A stretch of DNA of 20,303 nucleotides, taken from assembly GCA_965662885.1 (NCBI GenBank), contig CBFIJI010000029.1:1-20303 (forward strand), written 5' to 3'. Positions within the stretch are counted from its first letter, which is position 1, and each line of letters opens with the position of its first letter. The notes under the pieces were generated by a model that did not search any database, was not told where the DNA came from, and saw only the letters and a list, made by a program, of their open reading frames with translations. The translations under genes were made by a program, and so were the position numbers. This document shows positions 1 to 7,708 of this stretch, in pieces. Origin of the DNA: CBFIJI01 sp965662885. GTDB taxonomy: Bacteria > Bacteroidota > Bacteroidia > Flavobacteriales > Flavobacteriaceae.

Positions 1-734
1 ACAACAGGACCATAAGTAGTGAGTGTTAAGGTAGCAATCCCTCGAGCTCCAAACTTAAGCGTAGGTTCTCCACTTTCATGCAAGGGACCGTCAAAAATGA
101 TTAACGCATCAGCAGCGAGGTCATCTTTGTATTTTAAAACTGCTTTTGGAAGTTCTGGTGACCCTAATTCTTCTTCAAAATCCATGATGACCTTTAAATT
201 AAAATTGGGGACGATGTTGTTGTCTTTAGCTGCTTTTAAGGCACTTAAAAACATCATCACAGCTCCTTTGGAGTCTGCAGTTGATCGAGCAAAAATACGA
301 TCATCAGGATCAAAATTTGAATAAATCGTATTCCAAGGTTGGATTTCCCATTTTCCATCTGCGTTTTTCTTTTTTAGAACAGCTTTCCAAGGACTTTCTT
401 GGTTCCATTGTGAAAAGTCAACGGGTTGTCCATCAACTTGAAGATAGATTAAAATAGTTGTTAGGTTTTCATCCATCTTTTTTTCTGCCAATAGTAGGGG
501 AAGGGTAGGTGTTTCAAGCTCTTTTAAGGAAAATCCTAAGGCTTCAAACTTTTTTTTACACCATTCAATATTGGGAATTAGGTCCTGTTGATGGTTCGCA
601 TCATTGGGTAGCGCAAGAAATTCTTTAAGCTCCTCGAAACTCGCATCAGCATATTGTTGTGCAATTTCATTGAATTTTTGACCTTGTACCCAAACACAGA
701 TACATAGGAATAGACTTAAATAATAAGGTTTCAT
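1..734 (-). CDS. M20/M25/M40-family secreted metallopeptidase, 3' end cut by window edge
   Basis: The minus-strand frame starts at an ATG at 734 and stays open to base 1, giving 244 residues of an unfinished protein. Residues 1-18 look like a signal peptide (charged start, hydrophobic core LSLFLCICVWV, then QG before QKF), so the product is probably exported. The M20 landmarks are present: YLQVDGQPVD (residues 98-106) where the first metal-ligand motif lies, STADSKG (151-157) with the bridging Asp, and FEEELGSP (186-193) with the catalytic Glu pair. The family hydrolyses peptides or N-acyl amino acids with two zinc ions; the substrate here cannot be told. The usual first-motif His is Gln99. 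A 136-base gap and a possible terminator separate it from miaA upstream, so it may have its own promoter, though no TAnnTTTG box is seen in that gap. The C-terminal part, including the later metal ligands, lies outside the window. Confidence 0.85.
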   Translation of the reverse strand, partial: MKPYYLSLFLCICVWVQGQKFNEIAQQYADASFEELKEFLALPNDANHQQDLIPNIEWCKKKFEALGFSLKELETPTLPLLLAEKKMDENLTTILIYLQVDGQPVDFSQWNQESPWKAVLKKKNADGKWEIQPWNTIYSNFDPDDRIFARSTADSKGAVMMFLSALKAAKDNNIVPNFNLKVIMDFEEELGSPELPKAVLKYKDDLAADALIIFDGPLHESGEPTLKFGARGIATLTLTTYGPV

Positions 735-833
735 AAAGTACTTTTCTATAAAATTAAAAAAACTAATTTATTTTCTTAATAAGTTCCAAGACATTTAGAA
801 AGTCGATGTCTATATTATTTAAATAAAATAATG

Positions 834-855
834 GTGTTTTGGGAAGCTAAAACAC
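834..855 (-). terminator. possible intrinsic terminator after miaA
   Basis: A perfect 7-base inverted repeat (GTGTTTT / AAAACAC) with an 8-base loop lies 16-37 bases past the miaA stop. Read on the minus strand it is followed by a T-rich stretch (CATTATTTTATTT). The stem has few GC pairs, so it may be weak. Confidence 0.35.
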
Positions 856-870
856 AGCTCTATTTTGTCA

Positions 871-1773
871 TTAAGACATTAATAAATCATAAACTTGATC
901 TACAGGTGTATTTGCAGGAAAACAGAAAGCATCATCGTATTTTTTAAACCAAGTAATTTGTCTTTTTGCATAGCGACGGGTATTCTTTTTGATTTCTGCT
1001 ATGGCATCTTCACGACTAGATTTACCTTCGAAATAGTCAAACATTTCTTTATAACCAACTGTTTTTAAGGCAGGTAGATCTTTAAATTCAAGAAATTGTC
1101 TGGCTTCATCTTCCAGTCCATTTTTGATCATAGTGTCAACACGATCATTAATGGTATTGTATAGTATTGTTCTTGGACAGTGAAGTACGAGCATTTTGGA
1201 TACAAAAGGGCGTTCTTTTTTCTCCATTCCTAAAAAGGAAGAATAGGGTTTTCCTGAAGTAATACAAACTTCCAGCGCACGGATAAGTCGAAGTGGGTTA
1301 TTTCGATCAACTTGACGATAGTAGGTAGGATCTTTTTCTAGAAGGAGTTGCTGTAGGGGTTGGATGCCATGGGTGTTAAAAAAAATATTCAGTTGATTTC
1401 GTGTCTCACTGTTGACTTTTGGAAATTTGTCTAAACCAAACATTACAGAATCAGCGTACATTCCAGACCCACCAACCATGATAACGGTATCCATTCTTTT
1501 AAAGAGCTCTTCCAAACGTTCGATGGCATCAGATTCAAAATCACCAACAGTATAGGTGTCTTGAATTGATTTGTGCTTTATAAAGTGGTGAGGGACTTCT
1601 GCAAGTTCTTCAGGACTTGGCGTAGCTGTTCCAATTTGAAGTTCCTTGTAAAATTGTCTAGAGTCACAAGACAGAATTTCAGAATTAAACATTTTTGCTA
1701 AACTCAAACTGAGTTTGGATTTTCCAACCGCTGTTGGGCCAGCAATATATATAAGATTTTTTTCAGGCATCAT
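871..1773 (-). CDS. miaA: tRNA dimethylallyltransferase (MiaA)
   Basis: MiaA transfers a dimethylallyl group to the N6 of A37 in tRNAs that read codons starting with U; the product is the i6A precursor of ms2i6A. With a start at 1773 the protein has 300 residues, normal for the family. It shows the P-loop GPTAVGKS (12-19), the DSRQFY substrate motif after it, MVGGSGMY, the NNPLRLIRALEV segment and the C-terminal RRYAKRQITWFKK segment. The frame is open up to 1809, but the family begins close to the P-loop, so one of the paired ATGs at 1773/1770 is the better start. That places the start inside the end of the upstream channel gene (11- or 8-base overlap), suggesting co-transcription and translational coupling. 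No clear Shine-Dalgarno is visible. Confidence 0.96.
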   Translation of the reverse strand: MMPEKNLIYIAGPTAVGKSKLSLSLAKMFNSEILSCDSRQFYKELQIGTATPSPEELAEVPHHFIKHKSIQDTYTVGDFESDAIERLEELFKRMDTVIMVGGSGMYADSVMFGLDKFPKVNSETRNQLNIFFNTHGIQPLQQLLLEKDPTYYRQVDRNNPLRLIRALEVCITSGKPYSSFLGMEKKERPFVSKMLVLHCPRTILYNTINDRVDTMIKNGLEDEARQFLEFKDLPALKTVGYKEMFDYFEGKSSREDAIAEIKKNTRRYAKRQITWFKKYDDAFCFPANTPVDQVYDLLMS

Positions 1774-2578
1774 TAAATGAATTTCCACATTGATGGCAAA
1801 ACTGCGCATTGTCTTTGTGGTTAGTGTCTAAACAATTTTGACACATTAGCGTATTGGTGTCAACTTTTTGGTTTTGGTTGGAGAATTCTGCTGAAACAAT
1901 CCCAGTGGGAACTGCAATAATTCCGTATCCCATAATCATAATTAGTGCGGCAATAAGTTGTCCTAAAGGGGACTCAGGTGCGATATCTCCATAGCCTACA
2001 GTAGTTAGGGTGACAATACACCAATAAATACTCCTTGGGATACTCGTAAAGCCGCTTTCAGAGTTCCCTTCGATCATATACATTATCGTTCCAAAAATGA
2101 TACATATGATTATTACACCAAACATAAAAACTAAAATTTTAGGTCGGCTTGCTTTCATTGCTCGAAGAAGGGTATTTGATTCACCTATATAGCGAGTTAA
2201 TTTTAATATTCTAAAAACACGTAAAAGCCGAAGTGCTCTAAGGGCTATTAAGGAATGAGTCCCAATAAAGAACAAGGATATATATTTAGGGATCGTTGAT
2301 AAAAAATCAATAATTCCATAAAAACTGAAAATGTACTTCCAAGGACGATTAACGCAAATTATACGAAGAAAATATTCGATGGTAAACAAGAAAGTGATAA
2401 CCCATTCAGCAACGTTTAAAATGGAATGAAATTCTAAATCAAACCATGCAACACTTTCAAGAGCTACTAATAAAACACTAGTTAATATAAGCACCAAAAG
2501 TATAATGTCAAAAAGACGACCCGCTTTTGTATCTGCTTCATAAATTACTTCGTGCAAACGATATTGCCACTTTTTCAT
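1763..2578 (-). CDS. voltage-gated-type potassium channel with C-terminal zinc ribbon
   Basis: A 271-residue six-segment cation channel of the inner membrane. Hydrophobic segments S1-S3 lie at roughly 22-42, 56-75 and 83-104. S4 (110-130) carries a positive residue every third position (R114, R117, R120, R123, K126, R129), the voltage-sensor pattern. S5 is at about 148-169, and the pore helix ends in the K+ selectivity filter TVGYGD (193-198), followed by S6 (about 207-230). After S6 comes a short linker and a Cys4 cluster, C246-x2-C249 and C261-x2-C264, which looks like a zinc ribbon in the cytoplasm. The family lets K+ flow out of the cell in response to voltage. The cytoplasmic ligand or role of the ribbon is unknown. 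The gene overlaps miaA and lies 93 bases after the exonuclease gene; no -7 box was found in that gap. Confidence 0.93.
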   Translation of the reverse strand: MKKWQYRLHEVIYEADTKAGRLFDIILLVLILTSVLLVALESVAWFDLEFHSILNVAEWVITFLFTIEYFLRIICVNRPWKYIFSFYGIIDFLSTIPKYISLFFIGTHSLIALRALRLLRVFRILKLTRYIGESNTLLRAMKASRPKILVFMFGVIIICIIFGTIMYMIEGNSESGFTSIPRSIYWCIVTLTTVGYGDIAPESPLGQLIAALIMIMGYGIIAVPTGIVSAEFSNQNQKVDTNTLMCQNCLDTNHKDNAQFCHQCGNSFNDA

Positions 2579-2671
2579 TTAATAACCTTTGTTTTTTCTT
2601 TTAACATAAAACGACAAAAAGTGTTTTGACTTAGTAAATTTAAGGCAAAAAGACTTTTAAACTTTAAGTAA

Positions 2672-4039
2672 TTATTCTTTTTCCAAATATATTAACTTTA
2701 GATATCTTTTTTCTAATAAATAGGATCGAATTATGCATCTTGTGTCAAAGTTTTCATCCATTTCAATAAGTCGACTCCTGATTTGTAGTTTGTTTTTTAT
2801 TTGGTGGTTTAATTCGTAATACCCATAGCCTTTAAAAACATTATCTTCAATGAAAACAAAAGAATACTCTCCTGAGAGTCGTCCTTTCATAATCACTAAC
2901 CCATTTTCTATGGGGTATTTTAAACCCTCCTGTAACGCATCTAAACGACGATTATAGTCTTCAGGACTTTCTTTACCTTCACAGGCCCCATTACAATTCG
3001 ATGCTGCATGTAATTCATTGTGAACCCCTCCTAAAAAATGATTTGTTTTTTTTAAACATAAACCAAACTCATTGGACCATTCAATTAATGTTTGCCGCGT
3101 CTGTTTTTTTGTTCTAAAAACTTCAAAGTAGGTCTTTCCTGCTTTGCGCTTTTCCATAAATAAATGTTCGTAGTGATCTATTTTTTTGGTGGTAATTCCA
3201 AAAGGGAAAAAGAACTCTTTTTTACTTTGATTTAATTCAGGTTGATTTTTTTTTATTTCAAGTTGTTCCTTTAACAAAGCAATTAATGAATTCCCTGTTA
3301 AGGAAAACGTGACTGTTTTCAATTTCTTCTGAATACTAATATTCTTCGGCTGTTTTCCAGTTAAATGGTAAAGGACCTTTTTTTTAATATTTCTACTACT
3401 TTCAATAAAGATGATTTGGCCTTGCTGATCGTGAACATAAAACACCCCTTTCTTGGTAGGGATTTTATCTAAAATAGATAAATATTTTGTGGGAACACGG
3501 TTAGGATTTTTTGTTTCAATATGTTCTTTTAAAATATCTTTTTGGACATCTTTTTCTAAAAGTAATTCAAATAATTTTACGGTAGCCTTTGCATCTCCGT
3601 AGGCACGGTGCTGATCGCTTATAGGGATTCCTAAATTTCGAACAAGCTTACCCAGACTATATGCTTCTTGTTCCGGTAATAAAACTTTTGAAAGATTAAC
3701 AGTACAAAGTGTCTTTCTTTGAAAATCATAGCCGAGACGCCGAAATTCGGTTTGTAAAATTCGGTAATCAAACTCCGCATTATGCGCCACCAAAACGCAG
3801 TCTTCTGTAATTTCTATAATCCGTTTGGCCACCTCATGAAATTTTGGAGCATTTTTAAGCATCTTGATATTGATGCCAGTAAGTTTCTCGACAAAAGGAT
3901 CAATTGGACGAAGGGGATTAACTAGGCTAATAAACTGATCGGTAACCTGATGTCCGTCGTGTTGATAAATGGCAATTTCTGTAATTCCTTCCTCATCATA
4001 TTGACCTCCGGAGGATTCGATATCAAGAATTACATACAT
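2672..4039 (-). CDS. DEDDh 3'-5' exonuclease fused to a GIY-YIG/UvrC-like region
   Basis: A 455-residue protein. The N-terminal ~165 residues form a DnaQ-like (DNA polymerase III epsilon type) exonuclease: DIE (D6, E8), AHNAEFDYRIL (D91) and H144-x4-D149 give the full DEDDh set of metal and catalytic residues. Residues about 192-228 match the GIY-YIG nuclease fold of UvrC/Cho (KKGVFYVHD, then IIFIESSRNIKKKV), but the Gly of YIG is Glu213 and the catalytic Arg position is Lys221. Further on, SNCNGACEGKESPEDY (about 347-362) resembles the Cys-containing segment of UvrC-type proteins. The protein is likely to act in DNA repair or proofreading in the cytoplasm; the second nuclease site is probably weak or dead. 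The gene starts 2 bases after yggS, so the two are almost certainly one transcript. Confidence 0.9.
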   Translation of the reverse strand: MYVILDIESSGGQYDEEGITEIAIYQHDGHQVTDQFISLVNPLRPIDPFVEKLTGINIKMLKNAPKFHEVAKRIIEITEDCVLVAHNAEFDYRILQTEFRRLGYDFQRKTLCTVNLSKVLLPEQEAYSLGKLVRNLGIPISDQHRAYGDAKATVKLFELLLEKDVQKDILKEHIETKNPNRVPTKYLSILDKIPTKKGVFYVHDQQGQIIFIESSRNIKKKVLYHLTGKQPKNISIQKKLKTVTFSLTGNSLIALLKEQLEIKKNQPELNQSKKEFFFPFGITTKKIDHYEHLFMEKRKAGKTYFEVFRTKKQTRQTLIEWSNEFGLCLKKTNHFLGGVHNELHAASNCNGACEGKESPEDYNRRLDALQEGLKYPIENGLVIMKGRLSGEYSFVFIEDNVFKGYGYYELNHQIKNKLQIRSRLIEMDENFDTRCIIRSYLLEKRYLKLIYLEKE

Positions 4040-4041
4040 AT

Positions 4042-4695
4042 CTAGTAATTGCGTTCTCCAAAAATTAAACTTCCAACACGTATCATTGAACTCCCCATTT
4101 CAATAGCCGTTGGATAGTCATTACTCATTCCCATTGATAAAATTTTCATGTTGTCATTACTGATTTGTAATTCATCAAACAACTCCTTTAATCCCTTAAA
4201 TTCTTCACGGATTTGCTCCTTGTTTTCAGTAAATGAAGCCATTCCCATTAATCCAACAACACGAACATGGTCAAATTCAAGGCTTTCCTTCATTAGCGAA
4301 GCAACTTCAACAGGTAAGAGACCAAATTTTGTGGTTTCCGTTGCAATATGAACCTGTAAAAGGCAGGAGATCACTCGGTCATTTTTTAAGCCTTGCTTAT
4401 GAATTTCTTTGATTAATTTGAGACTCTCAACACCGTGAATCAAACTGACATACGGTGCCATATATTTAACTTTATTGGTTTGAACATGGCCGATCATATG
4501 CCATTCAATATCTTTAGGAAGCTTTTCCCATTTTTGAGTCATTTCCTGAATCTTATTTTCCCCAAAAATTCTTTGTCCTGATTGATAGGCAACTTCAAGT
4601 TCTTCTAATGGTTTTGTTTTTGAAACAGCCACCAAATCAACTGATGCGGGAATGTCTTCCAGTAGTTTTTTAATATTGTTTTCAATTTGATGCAT
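4042..4695 (-). CDS. yggS: YggS/PLPBP-family pyridoxal phosphate homeostasis protein
   Basis: A 217-residue single-domain PLP-binding TIM-barrel protein. It holds PLP on a Lys without known enzyme activity and buffers B6 vitamers and amino-acid pools in the cytoplasm. Visible family marks are AVSKTKP (PLP lysine K26), FGENKIQE, WHMIGHVQTNKVK, the GLMGMA strand, the SMGMSNDYPTAIEMGS phosphate-binding region and RVGSLIFGERNY at the C-terminus. The length is slightly short of the E. coli protein, with the N-terminal helix trimmed. A perfect -7 box ends only 5 bases before its ATG, so transcription may begin at the start codon. It leads a two-gene unit with the exonuclease. Confidence 0.95.
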   Translation of the reverse strand: MHQIENNIKKLLEDIPASVDLVAVSKTKPLEELEVAYQSGQRIFGENKIQEMTQKWEKLPKDIEWHMIGHVQTNKVKYMAPYVSLIHGVESLKLIKEIHKQGLKNDRVISCLLQVHIATETTKFGLLPVEVASLMKESLEFDHVRVVGLMGMASFTENKEQIREEFKGLKELFDELQISNDNMKILSMGMSNDYPTAIEMGSSMIRVGSLIFGERNY

Positions 4696-4700
4696 GTGTA

Positions 4701-4731
4701 CAAATATACTCTTTAAGCGGAAGTCTGGAAA
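4701..4731 (-). promoter_or_regulatory. Bacteroidota-type promoter of yggS
   Basis: On the minus strand the sequence TATATTTG (4708-4701) matches the -7 consensus TAnnTTTG exactly. Nineteen bases upstream lies TTTC, one mismatch from the -33 element TTTG. Only TACAC separates the box from the ATG at 4695, so the mRNA should be leaderless or nearly so. Confidence 0.65.
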
Positions 4732-4751
4732 TTATTTTATGTTCGATTAAA

Positions 4752-5912
4752 TTAGTCATTAAGCTCAAGAGAAGCGATGGCGAGTCCTGTAAGTAGTTTG
4801 GGTAACAAATATGTGGACTTTGGAGGCAACTTATTGTTTTTCAATGCCCATTCGAATAAGGTATCTAAAGGAATGGGAGACATATTAAAAGCTAATTTAT
4901 TTGACGAAAAGTGATGTAAATCTTCAAAGGAACGATTGTCAATATCTGGCCAAAAAGACAGTGTTCCTATATTTTTATGATCATTATCAAAAAATTCTTT
5001 TTTGATAAAATCAGGAATTATTTCTGTGGAAATAGCTTTTTTTGGTAAGGCATAAACTTGATGGTTTACGCAAATAAGCAGCGGATATTCTTCTGAGGGT
5101 TTCGTGTCGCTTGTTACTTTCTTTCCTTGCAGTCGTTTAACGCTGTTTATTGTTTTTTGAATACTAAGGTTTTTAGGCCATGTTTTTAAGAACCAAAAAA
5201 AACTATGATTAAGAATCCTTTTTTTAGCAATTAAAAATGAATAAACGCTTAAAGAACTTTTTTTATCTGCTCTTTTTTGTAGATTTTCAACGCAGGCAGA
5301 ACGATGGTGTCCATCAGCCAAATGGAAGTAAGGAATTCCATTGGAAACTGTGACAAGTTGTTGCTCTTGCTTGTCTGTTAACTTCCATAGGGTGTGTTCT
5401 TCTTCATTCAATGAAAAAGAAAATGAGGCTTTGTTGTTGCTGGGGATTTCCTCTTCAATGGCTAAAATTTCTTGATTATCTTCATGAATTACCATAACAG
5501 GTTCTGCTTGAATTTTGACTGTTTCCAGATAGGTAGACATTAAATTAACTCGAGATCCAATAGTGTTTTCATGCTTGGTGATCTGATTATTTTGAAAACT
5601 TTCCAAAGCAATTCCACATAAAAAACCACTAAAAACCGTTGTTTGGGAAGTAATGGAATAATAAAAGATACTCGAACTTTCCTTAGTGATATAGTGTCCT
5701 GATTTTAGGAAATCCAACCATTTATTTCTAATCGATAAATAACGTTTTGGTGTTGGAAGCGAATTTCCAGCTGAAAGGACATGTAAGAACGTGTTTTTAT
5801 GTCGCTCAAGTAAATCGGATTTTTCTTTTGAACTGTAGGTGTCAATATTTTTAATCACCTGATTAACGGGGTCTTTTGGAAGGTGAAAAAGAGCAGCTAT
5901 AATTTTCGGCAT
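4752..5912 (-). CDS. DUF1015-family protein
   Basis: A 386-residue cytoplasmic protein of the DUF1015 family, recognised by KHENT (113-117), the highly characteristic ADGHHR (199-204) and the C-terminal PPKSTYLLPKLLTGLAI segment. The reaction is not known to me with certainty; the conserved His and Asp residues suggest an enzyme. The start at 5912 gives the usual MPKI-type N-terminus. It follows the Gfo/Idh/MocA oxidoreductase by 26 bases, which implies one transcript, and is followed after 56 bases by yggS with its own promoter. No signal peptide or membrane segment is seen. Confidence 0.88.
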   Translation of the reverse strand: MPKIIAALFHLPKDPVNQVIKNIDTYSSKEKSDLLERHKNTFLHVLSAGNSLPTPKRYLSIRNKWLDFLKSGHYITKESSSIFYYSITSQTTVFSGFLCGIALESFQNNQITKHENTIGSRVNLMSTYLETVKIQAEPVMVIHEDNQEILAIEEEIPSNNKASFSFSLNEEEHTLWKLTDKQEQQLVTVSNGIPYFHLADGHHRSACVENLQKRADKKSSLSVYSFLIAKKRILNHSFFWFLKTWPKNLSIQKTINSVKRLQGKKVTSDTKPSEEYPLLICVNHQVYALPKKAISTEIIPDFIKKEFFDNDHKNIGTLSFWPDIDNRSFEDLHHFSSNKLAFNMSPIPLDTLFEWALKNNKLPPKSTYLLPKLLTGLAIASLELND

Positions 5913-5938
5913 GGATGTTTACTAAACGAATGTGTCAG

Positions 5939-6907
5939 TTAACCATTTTCGATACAAGCAATAATTGAATGAGCAACAGTTAAGGCATTTGCACCATCAC
6001 TTAAGGAAACGACGGGGGTTTCTTTTTGTTCTATACTCGCTGCAAAAAACTCCAATTCTTCTTGAATGGCATTGGTTGTTTTTATTTCTGGATTTTCAAA
6101 ATAAATTTGTTTTTTCATTCCCTCAGCGTTTTCTAAAATCAAGGCAAAATCATCAGAATCTTTTGCCGCTTCTTTCATTTTAACTACTTCTACTTGTTTG
6201 GTTAAGAAGTCAACAGCGATGTAAGCATCTTTTTGAAAAAAACGAGATTTTCTCATTTTTTTAAGTGAAATGCGGCTTGCAGTCAAATTGGCAACACAAC
6301 CATTTTCAAATTCAATGCGTGCATTGCTGATATCAGGTGTTTCACTAATAACAGCTACTCCTGAGGCAGCAATAGATTTTATAGGCGATTTTACGACACT
6401 TAAAATAATATCAATATCATGAATCATAAGATCCAAAACCACAGAAACATCAGTTCCACGCGGATTAAATTCTGCCAATCGGTGGGTTTCAATGAATTTT
6501 GGGTTAGTAATAAAATCTTTTACAGCTTTAAACGCTGGGTTGAAGCGTTCCACATGCCCGACTTGTCCCAAAACCCCATTTTTTTTTGCTAAAGCAACAA
6601 TTTCTTTTGCTTCTTGATCTGTTTTAGCGATGGGCTTTTCAATGAAAACATGTTTTTTTGCTTCCAAAACTTTCAGAGCCATTTTGTGATGTAAATAGGT
6701 TGGCGTTACTATATCGATAACATCTACTGCCGCAATTAAGGCTTCTGCCGAATCATAATAGGTACAATTGGTAATTTCTTGAACAGCTCCAATTGTATTT
6801 TTGTCAGGATCAAAATACCCTACCAAATCAAATTTTTCTGATGCAGCAAGTAACCGAATATGTATTCTTCCTAAATGCCCTGCCCCAAAGACTCCTATTT
6901 TTAACAT
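5939..6907 (-). CDS. Gfo/Idh/MocA-family NAD(P)-dependent oxidoreductase
   Basis: A 322-residue soluble oxidoreductase. The N-terminal Rossmann fold begins KIGVFGAGHLG (GxGxxG at 8-13), and EKP (90-92) holds the lysine typical of catalysis in the Gfo/Idh/MocA family. The GQVGHVERFNPA segment and the HDIDI segment in the C-terminal sheet domain fit enzymes acting on sugars, sugar nucleotides or inositols. The exact substrate cannot be read from the sequence. It heads the unit that continues into the DUF1015 gene and is divergent from pcm. A -7 box lies about 34 bases upstream of its ATG. Confidence 0.92.
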   Translation of the reverse strand: MLKIGVFGAGHLGRIHIRLLAASEKFDLVGYFDPDKNTIGAVQEITNCTYYDSAEALIAAVDVIDIVTPTYLHHKMALKVLEAKKHVFIEKPIAKTDQEAKEIVALAKKNGVLGQVGHVERFNPAFKAVKDFITNPKFIETHRLAEFNPRGTDVSVVLDLMIHDIDIILSVVKSPIKSIAASGVAVISETPDISNARIEFENGCVANLTASRISLKKMRKSRFFQKDAYIAVDFLTKQVEVVKMKEAAKDSDDFALILENAEGMKKQIYFENPEIKTTNAIQEELEFFAASIEQKETPVVSLSDGANALTVAHSIIACIENG

Positions 6908-6940
6908 GTTTTAAATTGATATATATGAATAATAGCGAAC

Positions 6941-6948
6941 CAAAAATA
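6941..6948 (-). promoter_or_regulatory. -7 promoter box for the oxidoreductase gene
   Basis: On the minus strand TATTTTTG matches TAnnTTTG. It ends 33 bases before the ATG at 6907, predicting a short leader of roughly 25-30 bases. No good -33 element was found at the expected distance. Confidence 0.45.
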
Positions 6949-6981
6949 CAATCTTCCTATGGATTTTTAAGGAATCTCTGT

Positions 6982-6989
6982 TACTTTTG
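6982..6989 (+). promoter_or_regulatory. -7 promoter box abutting pcm
   Basis: TACTTTTG matches TAnnTTTG and ends 6 bases before the ATG at 6996. TATG, one mismatch from TTTG, lies 20 bases upstream (6958-6961). The placement predicts a leaderless or almost leaderless mRNA and also argues against the in-frame TTG at 6987, which overlaps the box, as the start. Confidence 0.55.
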
Positions 6990-6995
6990 TGCTTC

Positions 6996-7637
6996 ATGCA
7001 AGATAAAGCTAAACACCAAGGATTACGTCGTCAATTGATAGCTCTTTTAAAACAAAAAGGGATCACTGATAACGCTGTTTTAGAAGCAATGAATTCAATT
7101 CCTAGACACCTTTTTATGGATTTGGGTTTAGAAAATTTTGCTTATGAAGATAAGGCGTACCCCATTGCTGCCGATCAAACAATTTCCCAACCTTATACGG
7201 TTGCTTTTCAGACACAATTATTGGCATTACTACCTGGTCAAAAAGTCTTAGAAATTGGGACAGGTTCTGGCTATCAAACGGCTGTTTTACTTCAACTTGG
7301 TTTTCAGGTATATACGATAGAACGACAATCAGAGCTGTATAAAAAAACGGTCCGCTTGTTTCAAAAATTGGGTTACCGACCTAAAAAAACAATTTTTGGG
7401 GATGGTTACAAAGGCTTTCCTGAAAAAGCCCCTTATGATGCTGTTTTAGTTACCGCAGGGGCTCCTGAAGTTCCTAAAGCACTATTGGAACAATTGGCAA
7501 TAGGAGGGAAGTTGGTCATACCCATAGGACAAAAAGATCAAACTATGACCCGTTTTACACGGACTTCAGAACGTCATTTTGATAAAGAAACTTTTGGCGA
7601 TTTTCGTTTTGTTCCCTTGTTAGAAAATAAAAATTAA
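6996..7637 (+). CDS. pcm: protein-L-isoaspartate O-methyltransferase
   Basis: A 213-residue cytoplasmic repair enzyme. It methylates the alpha-carboxyl of L-isoaspartyl residues using S-adenosylmethionine, starting their conversion back to aspartate. The sequence shows IPRHLF (35-40), the isoaspartate-binding QTISQPY (61-67), SAM motif I VLEIGTGSGY (84-93), DAVLVTAGAPEVPKALLEQL and the GGKLVIPIG strand. The ATG at 6996 is preferred over an upstream in-frame TTG at 6987 because the family starts near here and the TTG lies inside the promoter box. It is the only plus-strand gene in the left half, divergent from the oxidoreductase and convergent with the dienelactone hydrolase gene (71 bases between stops). 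Confidence 0.95.
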   Translation: MQDKAKHQGLRRQLIALLKQKGITDNAVLEAMNSIPRHLFMDLGLENFAYEDKAYPIAADQTISQPYTVAFQTQLLALLPGQKVLEIGTGSGYQTAVLLQLGFQVYTIERQSELYKKTVRLFQKLGYRPKKTIFGDGYKGFPEKAPYDAVLVTAGAPEVPKALLEQLAIGGKLVIPIGQKDQTMTRFTRTSERHFDKETFGDFRFVPLLENKN

Positions 7638-7708
7638 GCCAAAATATTCCTCGTATTTAAGGCTGTTGTAATTGGAATCTAGTTCACTAGAATTAGTAAC
7701 TTAAAAGT

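Noticed and set aside
19..324. Plus-strand open frame of about 100 codons at the left edge
   Set aside because: It is antisense to the M20 peptidase frame, which has a signal peptide and family motifs; the plus-strand product resembles nothing and has no promoter.
1774..1809. Longer miaA starting at 1809
   Set aside because: The extra 12 residues (MRSFAINVEIHL) lie before the conserved N-terminus and inside the channel's zinc ribbon coding region; paired ATGs next to the P-loop fit the family better.
7678..7691. Small inverted repeat TCTAG-TTCA-CTAGA between the convergent pcm and dienelactone hydrolase genes
   Set aside because: The stem is only 5 pairs and has no T-run next to it, so it is too weak to call as a terminator.
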